From positions 1-64,000 of the forward strand of contig WNZI01000016.1 of the NCBI GenBank assembly GCA_009728235.1: DNA of 64,000 nucleotides, read 5' to 3'. The position numbers and the translations under genes are program-made. This DNA comes from Vibrio cholerae. Its GTDB lineage: Bacteria; Actinomycetota; Actinomycetes; Actinomycetales; Micrococcaceae. The notes below the pieces were generated by a model. That model saw only the letters and a list, made by a program, of their open reading frames with translations, did no database searches and was not told the DNA's origin. This document shows positions 8,769 through 19,241 of this stretch, in pieces (positions within the stretch are counted from its first letter, which is position 1; each line of letters starts with the position of its first letter).

Positions 8769-9764
8769 GTGTTCTACTGGAGAGACCTGGACGACGTGCC
8801 TGCGGATTTCGGGCCCTCCGTCCTGACCCTCGGTAACTTCGACGGCGTCCACCGGGGCCATCAGCGGGTCCTGCAGCAGGTCCTCGAAGCGGCCCGCGAG
8901 CGCTCCGCTGCCGCCGTCGTCGTGTCCTTCGACCCGCATCCCGCGCAGGTACACCGTCCCGACGCGGCGCCGGAGCTCATCATGGGGCTCGAAGACCGCG
9001 TGGAGACCCTTCTGGGCACCGGTATCGACGGGCTCCTGATGATGCACTACACGCTGGACCTCGCTGCCAATTCGCCCGAGGAGTTCGTCGAACGGGTCTT
9101 CGTGCGGGCACTCGGTGCGAAGGCCGTGGTGATCGGCCACGATGTCCGCTTCGGCAGCGGCAACAGCGGTGACATCGACACCATGCGTGAGCTCGGCCGG
9201 AAACTCGGCTTCGAGGTCATCGCCATCGACGACTTCGGAGCGAGCTACCCGAAGGACGCGACGGACGCCGACGGTGACCGCCGGTGCTCCTCCACATGGG
9301 TCCGGGAAGCGCTCGAAGCAGGCGACGTCGGCACTGCCGCGCGCGTGCTCGGCCGTCACCACCGTATGCGCGGGCAGGTGGTGCACGGCGCGGCACGCGG
9401 TCGCGAGCTCGGCTATCCGACGGCGAACCTCGCGGCGTCGTCGCAGGGCTTCATCCCGGCGGACGGCATCTACGCCGGTTGGCTCGTCGACCAGGCCGGG
9501 ACGCGGTGGCCGGCGGCGATCTCCGTGGGCTCGAACCCCACCTTCGACGGCGTCGACCGGCAGGTGGAGGCGCACGTGATCAACCGTCCGCCCGAGCGAG
9601 TGCAGGACTTCGACCTGTACGGACAGGCCGTGGTCGTCGAGTTCGTCGAGCGGCTGCGCGGACAGGTCGCGTACAGGGGGCCGGAGGCGCTCATCGAGCA
9701 GATGAAGGTCGACGTCGAGCAGGCGCGCGGACTGCTTTCGACAGAACAACCGCCCAGACGCTAA
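8769..9764 (+). CDS. ribF: bifunctional riboflavin kinase / FAD synthetase
   Basis: RibF phosphorylates riboflavin to FMN and adenylylates FMN to FAD. The 331-residue protein has the N-terminal nucleotidyltransferase domain with GNFDGVHRGHQ and FDPHPAQV, and the C-terminal flavokinase domain with GRELGYPTANL and the GSNPTFDG segment. It starts at GTG (VFYWRDLDDVP), with GAAGGAG ending four bases before it. The truB-ribF-rpsO-pnp order is standard in actinobacteria and here is interrupted by four inserted genes. The stop TAA doubles as the first bases of a possible rpsO -10. Confidence 0.95.
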   Translation: MFYWRDLDDVPADFGPSVLTLGNFDGVHRGHQRVLQQVLEAARERSAAAVVVSFDPHPAQVHRPDAAPELIMGLEDRVETLLGTGIDGLLMMHYTLDLAANSPEEFVERVFVRALGAKAVVIGHDVRFGSGNSGDIDTMRELGRKLGFEVIAIDDFGASYPKDATDADGDRRCSSTWVREALEAGDVGTAARVLGRHHRMRGQVVHGAARGRELGYPTANLAASSQGFIPADGIYAGWLVDQAGTRWPAAISVGSNPTFDGVDRQVEAHVINRPPERVQDFDLYGQAVVVEFVERLRGQVAYRGPEALIEQMKVDVEQARGLLSTEQPPRR

Positions 9765-9767
9765 ACT
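9762..9767 (+). promoter_or_regulatory. possible rpsO promoter -10 overlapping the ribF stop
   Basis: TAAACT begins with the ribF stop codon. A weak TTCGAC (9737-9742) lies 19 bases upstream. Transcription from here would give a leader of about 90 bases before rpsO, long enough for an S15-binding structure, but none was confirmed. Confidence 0.35.
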
Positions 9768-9867
9768 CGGAGGAGATCCGGCTGCAGTCCGTGGTGGCTG
9801 GATTTTTCTGTGTCGTCGCGCAAGCGATGCTCAGCACTTGTTCACGGTACAACTCTAGGAGTTACTC

Positions 9868-10137
9868 GTGGCCCTTGACGCCGCCATCAAGCAGGAAATC
9901 ATCAAGGAATACGCTCTCGCCGAAGGTGACACCGGTTCACCCGAGGTGCAGATCGCGATGCTTTCCCGTCGTATCCTCGACCTGACCGAGCACCTGAAGA
10001 TGCACAAGCACGACCACCACACGCGTCGTGGCCTGCTTCTCCTGGTGGGTCGCCGCCGTCGCCTGCTGGACTACCTGCGGGACACCGACATCACGCGTTA
10101 CCGGTCGCTCATCGAGCGCCTGGGTCTGCGTCGATAG
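9868..10137 (+). CDS. rpsO: 30S ribosomal protein S15
   Basis: 89 residues, the normal S15 length. It has the conserved [11 protein letters not shown] helix, [29 protein letters not shown]-contact region, [21 protein letters not shown] end. It binds the 16S rRNA central domain and starts 30S platform assembly. The start is GTG or ATG-like GTG in CTCGTGGCC, with TAGGAG placed about eight bases before it. A hairpin terminator stands directly behind it. Confidence 0.96.
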   Translation: MALDAAIKQEIIKEYALAEGDTGSPEVQIAMLSRRILDLTEHLKMHKHDHHTRRGLLLLVGRRRRLLDYLRDTDITRYRSLIERLGLRR

Positions 10138-10146
10138 ACAGCATCG

Positions 10147-10185
10147 GAAGGCGGCATCCACTCCACGGGAGGGGAAGCCGCCTTC
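10147..10185 (+). terminator. hairpin after rpsO
   Basis: GAAGGCGGC (10147-10155) pairs exactly with GCCGCCTTC (10177-10185), and TTGCT follows. It sits ten bases behind the rpsO stop. Confidence 0.7.
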
Positions 10186-10478
10186 TTGCTGAGGGCCCGA
10201 ACCAGCCCGACGCCGGAACAGCAACACGGCAAGACCAGCAACACGGCAAGACCAGCAACACCAGCAGGATCAGCACCGACTGACACCATAGAAGTACCCA
10301 TTGCAGAACAGGAGTCGACCGGTACCGCGCATTCGCGGTCCTCGGTAGTGATCTCCGGAGCACCCCACGGTGGCTCCGTGGATCTCGATCGAAGACCGGG
10401 TGCTGTGGACCGTCCATGAGGGACGGAACCACGACGGGTGCCGGTCGCCTCCGATACCAGGAAACGGAGGTGACTCTC
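10186..10478 (+). other. pnp upstream region
   Basis: Together with the rpsO terminator this makes 341 gene-free bases. It holds a 17-base tandem repeat (see separate entry). It also holds two short stem-loops, GGAGCACC with a GGTGGCTCC arm near 10354-10380 and CCGTCC-ATGA-GGGACGG near 10408-10425, and a GGAGG ribosome-binding site at 10466-10470. Structured pnp leaders are autoregulated in other bacteria, and the stem-loops here could play that part, but this is inference. Confidence 0.35.
10219..10260. repeat. 17-base tandem repeat, 2.5 copies
   Basis: CAGCAACACGGCAAGAC occurs at 10219-10235 and 10236-10252, and a third partial copy starts at 10253. It is not part of any recognised gene. 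Confidence 0.8.
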
Positions 10479-12745
10479 TTGGAGGGTCCCGAAATTCAGT
10501 TCGCCGAAGCAGTGATCGACAACGGTCGCTTCGGAACACGCACCGTCCGCTTCGAGACCGGGCGCGTCGCCCAGCAGGCCGCAGGGTCCGCGATGGTCTA
10601 CATCGACGAGGACACCGCACTGCTCTCGGCCACGACGGCCGGCAAGCACCCACGCGAAGGATTCGACTTCTTCCCGCTGACGGTCGACGTCGAGGAGCGC
10701 ATGTACGCCGCCGGCCGCATCCCGGGCTCGTTCTTCCGTCGCGAGGGCCGCCCCTCCACCGAGGCCATCCTGGCCTGCCGGCTGATGGACCGCCCGCTGC
10801 GACCGGCCTTCGTCAAGGGCCTGCGCAACGAGGTCCAGGTTGTCGTGACCATCCTTGCCATCAACCCGGACGTCCGCTACGACGTCGTGGCCATCAACGC
10901 CGCGTCGATGTCCACCCAGCTGTCCGGCCTGCCCTTCTCCGGTCCGATCGGCGGCGTCCGCGTCGCGCTCGTGTCCGACGGCAGCGGCAATGACCAGTGG
11001 ATCGCCTTCCCCAAGCACTCCGAGCTCGAGAACTCCGTGTTCGACATGGTGGTCGCAGGCAGGATCGCCGGTGACGACGTCGCCATCATGATGGTCGAGG
11101 CGGAAGCCACGGACAACTCGTGGACCCTCATCAAGGAGAACGGCGCGACCGCTCCCACCGAGGAGATCGTCGCGGACGGCCTCGAGGCGCGAAGCCCTTC
11201 ATCCGGGCGCTGTGCGAGGCCCAGGCGGATCTGGCCTCGCGTGCAGCGAAGCCCACCGTCGAGTTCCCCGTGTTCCTCGACTACCAGGACGACGTCTACT
11301 CCGCCGTCGAGTCCGCCGGTTCCGAGAAGCTCGCCCAGGTCTTCCAGATCGCGGACAAGCAGGAGCGCGAAAGTGCTTCCGACGCCCTGAAGGCCGAACT
11401 CCTGGAGGCCCTGACGGGGCAGTTCGAGGGTCGCGAGAAGGAGCTGTCCGCAGCGTTCCGCTCGCTCACCAAGGCTGTCGTCCGCCAGCGCATCCTCAAG
11501 GACCAGGTCCGCATCGACGGCCGTGGCCTGAGCGACATCCGCAAGCTCACCGCCGAGGTCGAGGTCCTGCCGCGCGTCCACGGCTCGGCCATCTTCGAGC
11601 GCGGGGAGACCCAGATCCTGGGTGTCACCACGCTCAACATGCTGAAGATGGAGCAGCAGATCGACTCGCTGTCGCCCGTCACGCGCAAGCGCTACATGCA
11701 CAACTACAACTTCCCGCCCTACTCCACCGGTGAGACCGGCCGCGTCGGTTCGCCGAAGCGCCGCGAGATCGGTCACGGAGCACTGGCGGAGCGTGCACTC
11801 GTGCCCGTGCTGCCCACCCGCGAGGAGTTCCCCTACGCGATCCGCCAGGTGTCGGAAGCCCTGAGCTCCAACGGCTCGACGTCGATGGGCTCGGTCTGCG
11901 CCTCGACGCTGTCGCTGCTCAACGCAGGTGTCCCCCTGCGCGCACCGGTCGCCGGTATCGCCATGGGCCTCGTGTCCGACGTCGTCGACGGCCAGACGCG
12001 CTACGCGGCGCTGACCGACATCCTCGGCGCCGAGGACGCCTTCGGCGACATGGACTTCAAGGTCGCCGGTACGGCCGAGTTCGTCACGGCGATCCAGCTC
12101 GACACCAAGCTCGACGGCATCCCCGCCTCGGTCCTGGCCGCCGCGCTGAAGCAGGCTCGCGAAGCCCGCCTGCACATCCTGGGCGTGCTGCAGGCAGCGA
12201 TCGACACCCCGGACGAGCTCTCGGAGTTCGCTCCGCGGATCATCTCGGTCAAGATCCCCGTGGACAAGATCGGCGAGGTCATCGGCCCGAAGGGCAAGAT
12301 GATCAACCAGATCCAGGAGGACACCGGAGCCGACATCTCGATCGAGGACGACGGCACGGTGCTGATCGGCGCGACGAACGGCGAGTCGGCGGAAGCCGCC
12401 CGCGCCGCGGTGAACGCCATCGCCAACCCGCAGGTCCCCGAGATCGGTGAGCGCTACCTGGGAACGGTCGTCAAGACCACGACCTTCGGCGCCTTCGTCT
12501 CGCTCACCCCGGGCAAGGACGGACTCCTGCACATCTCCGAGCTGCGCAAGCTGGCCGGAGGCAAGCGCGTCGACAATGTCGACGAGGTCGTGTCCGTGGG
12601 CCAGAAGGTCCAGGTCGAGATCACGAAGATCGACGACCGCGGAAAGCTGTCCCTGTCGCCGGTCGTCGCCGACGAGCAGTCGGACGGCGCGTCCGAGGAC
12701 GCCGGCATCGAGCTGCCCGAGGTTCCCGAGGGCGACGACGCATAA
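10479..12745 (+). CDS. pnp: polyribonucleotide nucleotidyltransferase (one apparent frameshift)
   Basis: PNPase degrades RNA 3' to 5' by phosphorolysis. The order is RNase PH domain 1, helical linker, RNase PH domain 2, KH domain ([17 protein letters not shown]) and S1 domain ([15 protein letters not shown]). The start is TTG at 10479 ([12 protein letters not shown]), eight bases behind GGAGG. The in-frame GTG at 10470 overlaps that site and is less likely. The frame breaks near 11188: DGLEA continues as [12 protein letters not shown] only if one base is added. The restored protein is about 755 residues, normal for the family. The gene is essential or near-essential in related bacteria, which argues for a sequence error. 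Confidence 0.94.
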
Positions 12746-12774
12746 GCTGTCGCCCCGCTCGTCCTGAGCACCTG

Positions 12775-12817
12775 CGGCCCCGGCGCGTACCGATCGAATC
12801 GGTCGGCGCCGGGGCCG
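12775..12817 (+). terminator. hairpin after pnp
   Basis: CGGCCCCGGCGC (12775-12786) pairs exactly with 12806-12817, with a second nested stem (ACCGAT/ATCGGT) in the loop. TCTGCCTTTCC follows. Confidence 0.75.
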
Positions 12818-12849
12818 TCTGCCTTTCCCGAACCACCAGAAAGACCAGG

Positions 12850-14219
12850 ATGCCCCTGTCCTCCGTAGTCTCCCTGCCCCTGCTGCCGACGCCCGTTCCC
12901 GGCAGTGACGGTTCCGACCCGACCTTCGTGGCGGGCGATCCCGGCGGCAACGTCGTGCGGCGCAGCGTCCTGCCCGGGGGAGTCCGTGTGCTCACCGAGG
13001 CGATGCCCGGGCAGCGGTCGGCGACGATCGGCTTCTGGGTCGGTGTCGGGTCACGCGACGAGGCCGAGGGACAGCATGGCTCCACGCACTTCCTCGAACA
13101 CCTGCTGTTCAAGGGCACGGAGCGCCGCAGCGCGATGGACATCGCCTCGGCGTTCGACGAGGTGGGCGGCGAGTCCAACGCGGCGACCGCCAAGGAGAAC
13201 ACGTGCTACTACGCGCGGGTCCTCGACTCGGACCTGCCGATGGCGATCGACGTCATCGCCGACATGGTGACCTCCGCGGTCCTGGACCCCGAGGAGCTCG
13301 AGCAGGAGCGCGATGTGATCCTCGAGGAGATCGCCATGGACAGCGATGATCCGGCCGACGTCGCGCATGAGAGGTTCGTCGAGCTGGTCCTGGGGGACCA
13401 CCCGCTCGGTCGGCCCATCGGTGGCACTCCCGAGGCGATCCGTGCGGTGCCGCGGGAGTCCGTGCTGGCGCACTACCGCCGGTACTACACGCCCGGGGAG
13501 CTCGTGGTCACGGCCGCGGGCGGGTTGAAGCACGACGTCGTCTGTCGGCTCGTGCAGGAAGCCCTCGAATCCGCCGGCTGGGAGCTCGAGGACGGTGCCC
13601 TTCCGGTGCCGCGGCGGTCGGCCACCCTGGCTCCGGTGCAGGGGAAGGCGGGAGTCCATGTGATCCGCCGTGCCGTCGAGCAGTCGAACATCCTCATCGG
13701 CTGCCGTCCCTCACCGCGACGGACGAGCGCAGGTTCGCCATGAGCGTCCTGAACGCCGTGCTGGGTGGTGGCATGTCCTCGCGGCTGTTCCAGGAGATCC
13801 GGGAGAAGCGGGGACTGGTCTACTCGACCTACTCGTTCTCCGCGGCCTACGCCGATGCGGGGTACTTCGGGATGTACGCGGGATGCTCACCCGCCAAGAC
13901 CGGTCAGGTCATCGAGCTGCTGGGCGCGGAGCTGGACAGGCTGGCCGCTGACGGCATCGACGCCGAGGAGCTGCGCAAGGCTGTCGGCCAGTTGTCGGGC
14001 GGCCTGGTGATGGCGCTCGAGGACAGCAGTTCCCGCATGTCCCGGCTCGGACGCTCGGAACTCGTCTCGGGGGAGTTCGTCGACATGGACACGTCCCTGG
14101 AACGGATCCGGTCGGTCACGGCGCAGGACGTCCAGTCCCTGGCGCAGGAACTCGCTGCCGCGCCGCGGACGACGGTCGTCGTCGGACCGTTCGACACGGA
14201 AGCGGACGTCGCCCGCTAG
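12850..14219 (+). CDS. M16 family zinc metallopeptidase (one apparent frameshift)
   Basis: A pitrilysin-type peptidase. The inverted zinc motif HFLEH (HxxEH) lies in GSTHFLEHLLFKG, with the downstream Glu in the EVGGESNAATAKENT region. The C-terminal half has GGGMSSRLFQEIREKRGLVYS, the substrate-binding Arg/Tyr motif of the family. The frame breaks near 13702: QSNILIG joins PSLTATDERRFAMSVLNAV after adding one base. The repaired product is about 456 residues, typical of actinobacterial M16 proteins encoded directly after pnp. Short processing peptides or signal peptides are the usual substrates, unknown here. Confidence 0.9.
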
Positions 14220-14238
14220 GGGCGCGTGCCCCGACGGG

Positions 14239-14508
14239 TCATCCGCCGGCGAAGGGCGGGAGGATGTCGAGGACGTCGTCGTCGCCCAGGACGGTCGCCG
14301 GGTCCCTCAGCGAGACCTCGTTCAGCAGGAAGCTGCTGCGGTCGAGGACCTTAGCCAGCGTCGGCGCACCCGGCGTCGAAGGACGGGTGCGCAGCTCGTC
14401 GAGGACGGCGGCGAGCGGACGCCCCGCCGCGACGCGTTCCTCGTCGACGCCCGAGGCGGCCTTGGCAGCCCCGAAGAACCTCACCAGCACGTCAGCCACC
14501 GATGGCAC
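14239..14508 (-). CDS. moaD: molybdopterin synthase sulfur carrier subunit
   Basis: MoaD carries sulfur as a C-terminal thiocarboxylate to MoaE. The 89-residue ubiquitin-like protein begins near ADVLVRFFGAAKAASG and ends in PPFAGG, with the essential terminal Gly-Gly. The start may be the ATG at 14508 or the GTG at 14499. Both overlap the end of moaA, so the two genes are coupled. It converges with the M16 peptidase gene. Confidence 0.9.
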   Translation of the reverse strand: MPSVADVLVRFFGAAKAASGVDEERVAAGRPLAAVLDELRTRPSTPGAPTLAKVLDRSSFLLNEVSLRDPATVLGDDDVLDILPPFAGG

Positions 14509-15562
14509 TCATCGATCGGTCCGGCTGCACGAACCCGTCGGCGCCAAGGCCCGTGCGGTCCATGCCGTGTGCCTTCGGCTTCAGCCACATGGCCTGGCGC
14601 CAGCGCTCCGCCACCGAGTCGTCGTCCGCCTCGGACCGCAGGAGGTCGCGCAGGTCCGTCTCCTCGCGGGAGAAGAGACAACTCATGACCTTGCCCTCGG
14701 CGGTGACCCGGGTGCGCCGGCAGTCGGCGCAGAACGGCTCGGTGACGGAGGCGATGATGCCCACGGTGCCGAGGACGACGTCGGGAGCGTCCTTGGCACG
14801 TACTTCCCACCGTTCAGCGGGGGCACCGTCGCGGGTGCGGGGATCGGGGGTGAGGACGAAACGGGTCTCGACCAGGGCTCGCATCTCCGCGGCCGTGACC
14901 ATGCCCTCCTTCGTCCAGCCGTGATCGGCATCCAGGGGCATCTGCTCGATGAACCGCAGCTCGAACCCGCGGGCCACCGCCCATTCCACGAGATCGGGTG
15001 CCTCGTGGTCGTTGATGCCACGCATCAGCACGGCGTTGATCTTCACGAGCCCGAGCCCGGCGTCCGCCGCGGCCTCGATGCCCCTGAGGACCCGGTCCAG
15101 GAACGGCCGTCTCGTGAGCTGCGCGAAGGTGTCGGGATGGAGCGAGTCCATCGAGACGTTGATACGGGTCAGGCCGGCATCCTTCAGCTGGACGGCCCGG
15201 CGGTCGAGTCCCAGCGCATTGGTCGTCATCGAGATCGGCAGGTCGGCATGGTTCGCGCGGATGTCCCTGATGATCTCGAGCAGATCCGCCCGCACCAGCG
15301 GTTCACCGCCCGTGAGACGGAGTTCACGGACCCCGAGCAGGTCGACGCCGATACGGACCAGGCGCACGATCTCCTCGCGGGAGAGCACCTGGTCCTTCTG
15401 CAGCCAGTTGAGTCCCTCCGCGGGCATGCAGTAGGTGCAGCGCAGATTGCACTTGTCCGTCAGTGACAGACGCATGTCGGTGGCCTGCCGGCCATGGGTG
15501 TCCAGGAGACCCAAGGCCGCGGCCTGGCGGGCGGAGCCCGGCATTCCCAGTTGGATTCCCAT
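14492..15562 (-). CDS. moaA: GTP 3',8-cyclase, molybdenum cofactor biosynthesis
   Basis: MoaA is the radical SAM enzyme that turns GTP into the cyclic precursor path with MoaC. The 356-residue protein has the SAM-cluster motif CNLRCTYC in LSLTDKCNLRCTYCMPAEG, the GGEPLVR segment, and the second cluster CADCRRTR with a further Cys in VMSCLF. It ends in SAIGG, the C-terminal Gly-Gly tail that is functional in MoaA. The ATG at 15562 is preceded by TACCCT and 6 bases on the minus strand, a leaderless layout. It is divergent from the molybdopterin oxidoreductase gene. Confidence 0.95.
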   Translation of the reverse strand: MGIQLGMPGSARQAAALGLLDTHGRQATDMRLSLTDKCNLRCTYCMPAEGLNWLQKDQVLSREEIVRLVRIGVDLLGVRELRLTGGEPLVRADLLEIIRDIRANHADLPISMTTNALGLDRRAVQLKDAGLTRINVSMDSLHPDTFAQLTRRPFLDRVLRGIEAAADAGLGLVKINAVLMRGINDHEAPDLVEWAVARGFELRFIEQMPLDADHGWTKEGMVTAAEMRALVETRFVLTPDPRTRDGAPAERWEVRAKDAPDVVLGTVGIIASVTEPFCADCRRTRVTAEGKVMSCLFSREETDLRDLLRSEADDDSVAERWRQAMWLKPKAHGMDRTGLGADGFVQPDRSMSAIGG

Positions 15563-15568
15563 GGAACG

Positions 15569-15574
15569 AGGGTA
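15569..15574 (-). promoter_or_regulatory. -10 of a leaderless promoter for moaA
   Basis: TACCCT on the minus strand, then six bases and the moaA ATG at 15562-15560. Confidence 0.5.
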
Positions 15575-15760
15575 CGCCCTCAGCGACCGCCGCCTGAACC
15601 CGGACGAGGTGACGGCACCCCTTCCGTACACCGCTCGGGTCGGGTAGGAGGGCGACGCATCAGGATCGGTGCGCGCGGGGAACCAGCGCCCTCGCGCGGT
15701 CGTGTAACCGATGTCCCACCCGGCAGTGCCCGGGCGTCGGGGACCCGACGGAAGGCTGGA

Positions 15761-17315
15761 ATGATGACACGGCGCACGTGGGCGGCGGTCTGCGGTGTCC
15801 TCGCGGTGGGGCTCGGCGTCATCGGGGGAGAACTGACGGCTGCCGCCCTGAATCCGTCCGTCACACCCGTCAGTGCTGTCGGGTCATCGGTGATCGACCT
15901 CCTGCCACCCGGCGTCAAGGACTGGGCCATCGCCGTCTTCGGCACCGCCGACAAGGCCGTGTTCCTGGGAACGATGGCGTCCTCATCGCCCTCATCGCTT
16001 GTGCGGCCGGTGTCCTCGAGTACCGGCGTGCGTTCACCGGGCGCGTGATCGTGGCCGGATTCGGCGTCGTCGGTGCCGTCGCTGTCGCTTCGCGTCCGCA
16101 GTCGTCCCTCGTCTCGTTCGTCGCCCCCGCCATCGCCGCGCTGGTGGCGATCCTCGTGCTCGACGCGCTCGTGCGAGCCCTCCGCACCTGGGGCGGCAGC
16201 GATCCCGGCGCTCTGCCCGCGGCGTCCCCTGCCCGCCGTCGCTTCCTGCAGGGCGCGGGAGGGGCTGCCGTCGTCGCAGTCGCAACGGGGGCGGCGGCAA
16301 CGGGTGTGCGGTCGTCCCAGTCCGCCGTCAGCCGGCAGCGTTCGGCGATCGTGCTTCCCGCAGCCGCCGAACCCTCCGCGCCGCCCCCACCGCAGGGCTC
16401 CTTCATCCCCGAGGGTGCGGACCTAGGTGTCGAGGGCCTCAGCGATCTCGTCACGGCGTCCGACGACTTCTACCGGATCGACACCGCGCTCGTGGTGCCC
16501 GTCGTCGACGCCTCCCGGTGGTCGCTGAGGATCACCGGACTCGTCGACCGTGAGATCGAGATCACCTTCGACGAACTCCTGGCGTCGCCCCTCATCGAGC
16601 GGTACGTCACGCTGGCCTGCGTATCGAACACCGTCGGCGGAGACCTCACGGGTAACGCCCGCTGGCTCGGACTCCCCGTCCGGGAGCTCCTCGCCCGTGC
16701 AGGCGTGCAGGCCGGCGCGGACATGGTCCTCTCGCGCAGCGTGGACGGGTTCACCGCTGGAACACCGCTCGAAGCACTCACGGACGGGCGGGACGCGCTG
16801 CTCGCCGTCGGGATGAACGGCGACCCGCTGCCCGTCGAGCACGGGTTCCCCGTACGCCTGGTCGTGCCCGGGCTGTACGGCTTCGTGTCGGCGACGAAAT
16901 GGGTCACCGAACTGAAGGTGACGCGGTTCGCCGACGACACGGCGTACTGGTCCACACGGGGCTGGTCCGAGCGCGGCCCCGTCAAGACGTCGTCGCGGGT
17001 GGACGTGCCGCGCACCAACGAACGGGTCCCCGCGGGCGACGTCGTCGTCGCCGGTGTCGCCTGGGCGCAGCACCGGGGCGTGGCGTCGGTCGAGGTCAGG
17101 GTCGACGGTGGTGCTTGGCGGACGACGGACCTCGCCCGGCCCATCTCGGCCGACACGTGGTGCCAGTACAGCGCCACCCTGCCGTTGGACGCCGGCACCC
17201 ACACGCTCCAGGCGCGCGCGACCGACGCGACGGGAACGTGCAGTCCGATACCTTCGCCGCCCCGGCGCCTGACGGCGCCGAGGGCCTCCACACGGTAACG
17301 TTCACGGTGACCTAG
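15761..17315 (+). CDS. membrane molybdopterin-dependent oxidoreductase, sulfite-oxidase fold (two apparent frameshifts)
   Basis: The N-terminal ~170 residues contain several transmembrane helices. An ARRRFLQGAGGAAVVAV segment resembling a Tat-type motif follows, then the sulfite-oxidase molybdopterin domain with the probable Mo-ligand Cys in YVTLACVSNTVGG, and a C-terminal Mo-co dimerisation-like domain. Two breaks are seen. Near 15976, VFLGTM continues as GVLIALIACAAG. Near 17237, DATGT continues as VQSDTFAAPAPDG and ends HTVTFTVT. One added base at each site gives about 518 residues. This is the likely consumer of the cofactor made by the surrounding moa/moe genes. The physiological substrate is unknown. 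Confidence 0.86.
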
Positions 17316-17440
17316 ACCGGCCCGCCGTCGTGTCCCGCGCACGGTGATCCCGGGCGCCGGCCGACACCGCTCGGTCGGCGCGGTCTCACAGTGCACGGTT
17401 CGGGACGCGGAGCACATCGGCAGAGACGTGGGAGGCAGTC

Positions 17441-18756
17441 ATGAGAAGAACCGTCGCCGAGCACCAGGCAGCCGTCGCGGGGCTCCTGCGCTGGAGCAGC
17501 GGCTATGACAGCACACAGGCGGAGGACCTCGGGCTCGCCGAGCGTCCGGCCGAACACTCGCGGACGACGTCCGCGCGCCGGTCAGCCTTCCACCGTTCGA
17601 CAACTCGCAGATGGACGGCTACGCCGTCCATGCCGAGGACCTCGACGCCACCGGCGCTCTCGTCGTCGTCGACGCGATTCCTGCCGGATCCGTGCCTCCC
17701 CTCCTCGAGGCAGGGACCGCCGCACCGATCATGACCGGAGCGATGCTGCCCCCGGGTGCCGCCGCCGTCGTACCCATCGAACGCGCGGACCCGCCCCAGT
17801 TCCACTCCGCCGCAGACAGGGCACGCGGCACCGTCACCGTCCGGTTGCCGGGCGGGACAGGGACCGGGCAGTTCGTCCGCCGTTCCGGCAGTGACATCGA
17901 GGCAGGCACGGTGGCGCTGCGCGCGGGCACGGTGCTCGGTCCGGCGCAGTTGGGGCTGCTCGCGGCCTGCGGTGTCGGGAGGGTCGGTGTGCGCCCGCGC
18001 TTCCGCGTGCTGCTGCTCTCCACGGGCGACGAGGTCGCCGAGCCGGGCGCGCCGCTCGCTCCGGGCACCATCTACGACGCCAACACGACCCTGCTCGAGG
18101 CAGCGTTGCGCGATGCGGGGGCCGAGGTCTCCCGGCGTCGCCTCCTCGGTGACGATCCCGCGGTGCTCAGGGAGGCCTTCGGTGCCGTCAGGGCGGGCAG
18201 CACCAACCTCGTGCTGAGCACCGGCGGCATCAGCCAGGGCGCCTACGAGGTGGTGAAGCAGGCCCTGGCCGGAAGCAGCGTCGAGTTCTCGTCCGTCGCG
18301 ATGCAGCCGGGCGGCCCGCAGGCCCACGGCACCATCTCCGGCGTGCCCTTCCTGGGGTTCCCGGGCAATCCGGTCAGCGCGTTCGTCTCCTTCGAGATGT
18401 TCCTTCGTCCGGCCCTCCACCAGGTGACCGGCGCGCCGGCCCCGCGCCTCGTGGTCCGTGCAGCCCTCGTCGAGGACGTCCGCAGCCCCGACGCGAAGCA
18501 CCAGGTACGGCGCGGGCTGTACAGCAACGGCGCAGTGTCCCTCGTGGGAGGCCCGGATTCCCATCTCCTGCATGCCCTGGCGGCGTCGAACTGCCTCGTC
18601 CACCTGCCCGAAGGCGTCTCGGTCCTGCCGGCGGGACGTGACGTCGACGTCACGATCCTCGGGCCGGTTCCCACGGATCCCTTCGCCGTCGAGGATGTCC
18701 TCGTGACCGAGGACATCGCCGCTCCGTCCGTTCCAGCAGAGAGGAAGCCATCATGA
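17441..18756 (+). CDS. moeA: molybdopterin molybdenumtransferase (one apparent frameshift)
   Basis: MoeA inserts molybdate into adenylylated molybdopterin. Start ATG at 17441 ([16 protein letters not shown]) with GGAGG six bases upstream. Recognisable parts are [14 protein letters not shown], the [16 protein letters not shown] segment, the STGDEV and [11 protein letters not shown] substrate-binding loops, and the [16 protein letters not shown] motif. The frame breaks near 17542: EDLGLAE continues as [13 protein letters not shown] after adding one base. The repaired length is about 438 residues. The stop overlaps the moaC start (ATGA), so it heads a moeA-moaC-mog-moaE operon. Confidence 0.92.
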
Positions 18757-19241
18757 CTTCGCACCCACCATCCGCCGACGGACTGTCACACGTCCGCGCG
18801 GACGGCACGGCCCACATGGTCGATGTGTCCGGTAAGCAGACGACGACGCGGGAAGCCGTCGCCGAGGCGACCCTGGAGACGACATCCGAGGTCGTCGCGC
18901 TCATCGCCGAGGGGGACCTGCCGAAGGGCGACGCGTTCGCCGTCGCCCGGATCGCCGGGATCATGGCCGCGAAACAGACCTCCACCCTGATTCCGCTGTG
19001 CCACCCCCTGCCGCTGTCGAAGGTCACCATCGACCTCGAACCCGACGGCGGGCGCGTGCGCATCGTCGCCCTCGTGAGGACCACCGCCCTCACCGGCGTC
19101 GAGATGGAGGCGCTGACGGCCGCATCGGTCGCCGCCCTGACGCTGTACGACATGATCAAGGCCGTGGACAAGCGCGCGACGATCACGGGAATACGCGTGC
19201 TATCGAAATCCGGCGGCAAGAGTGGAGACTGGACCCTATGA
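18753..19241 (+). CDS. moaC: cyclic pyranopterin monophosphate synthase
   Basis: MoaC completes the pyranopterin ring with MoaA. 162 residues, starting in the family's [19 protein letters not shown] region. It carries [27 protein letters not shown] with the active-site Lys and His, [23 protein letters not shown], and ends [12 protein letters not shown]. It overlaps moeA by four bases and mog by four bases. Confidence 0.95.
   Translation: MTSHPPSADGLSHVRADGTAHMVDVSGKQTTTREAVAEATLETTSEVVALIAEGDLPKGDAFAVARIAGIMAAKQTSTLIPLCHPLPLSKVTIDLEPDGGRVRIVALVRTTALTGVEMEALTAASVAALTLYDMIKAVDKRATITGIRVLSKSGGKSGDWTL

Noticed and set aside
10219-10260. CRISPR-like repeat
   Set aside because: The 17-base units are directly adjacent with no spacers and no cas genes are present.
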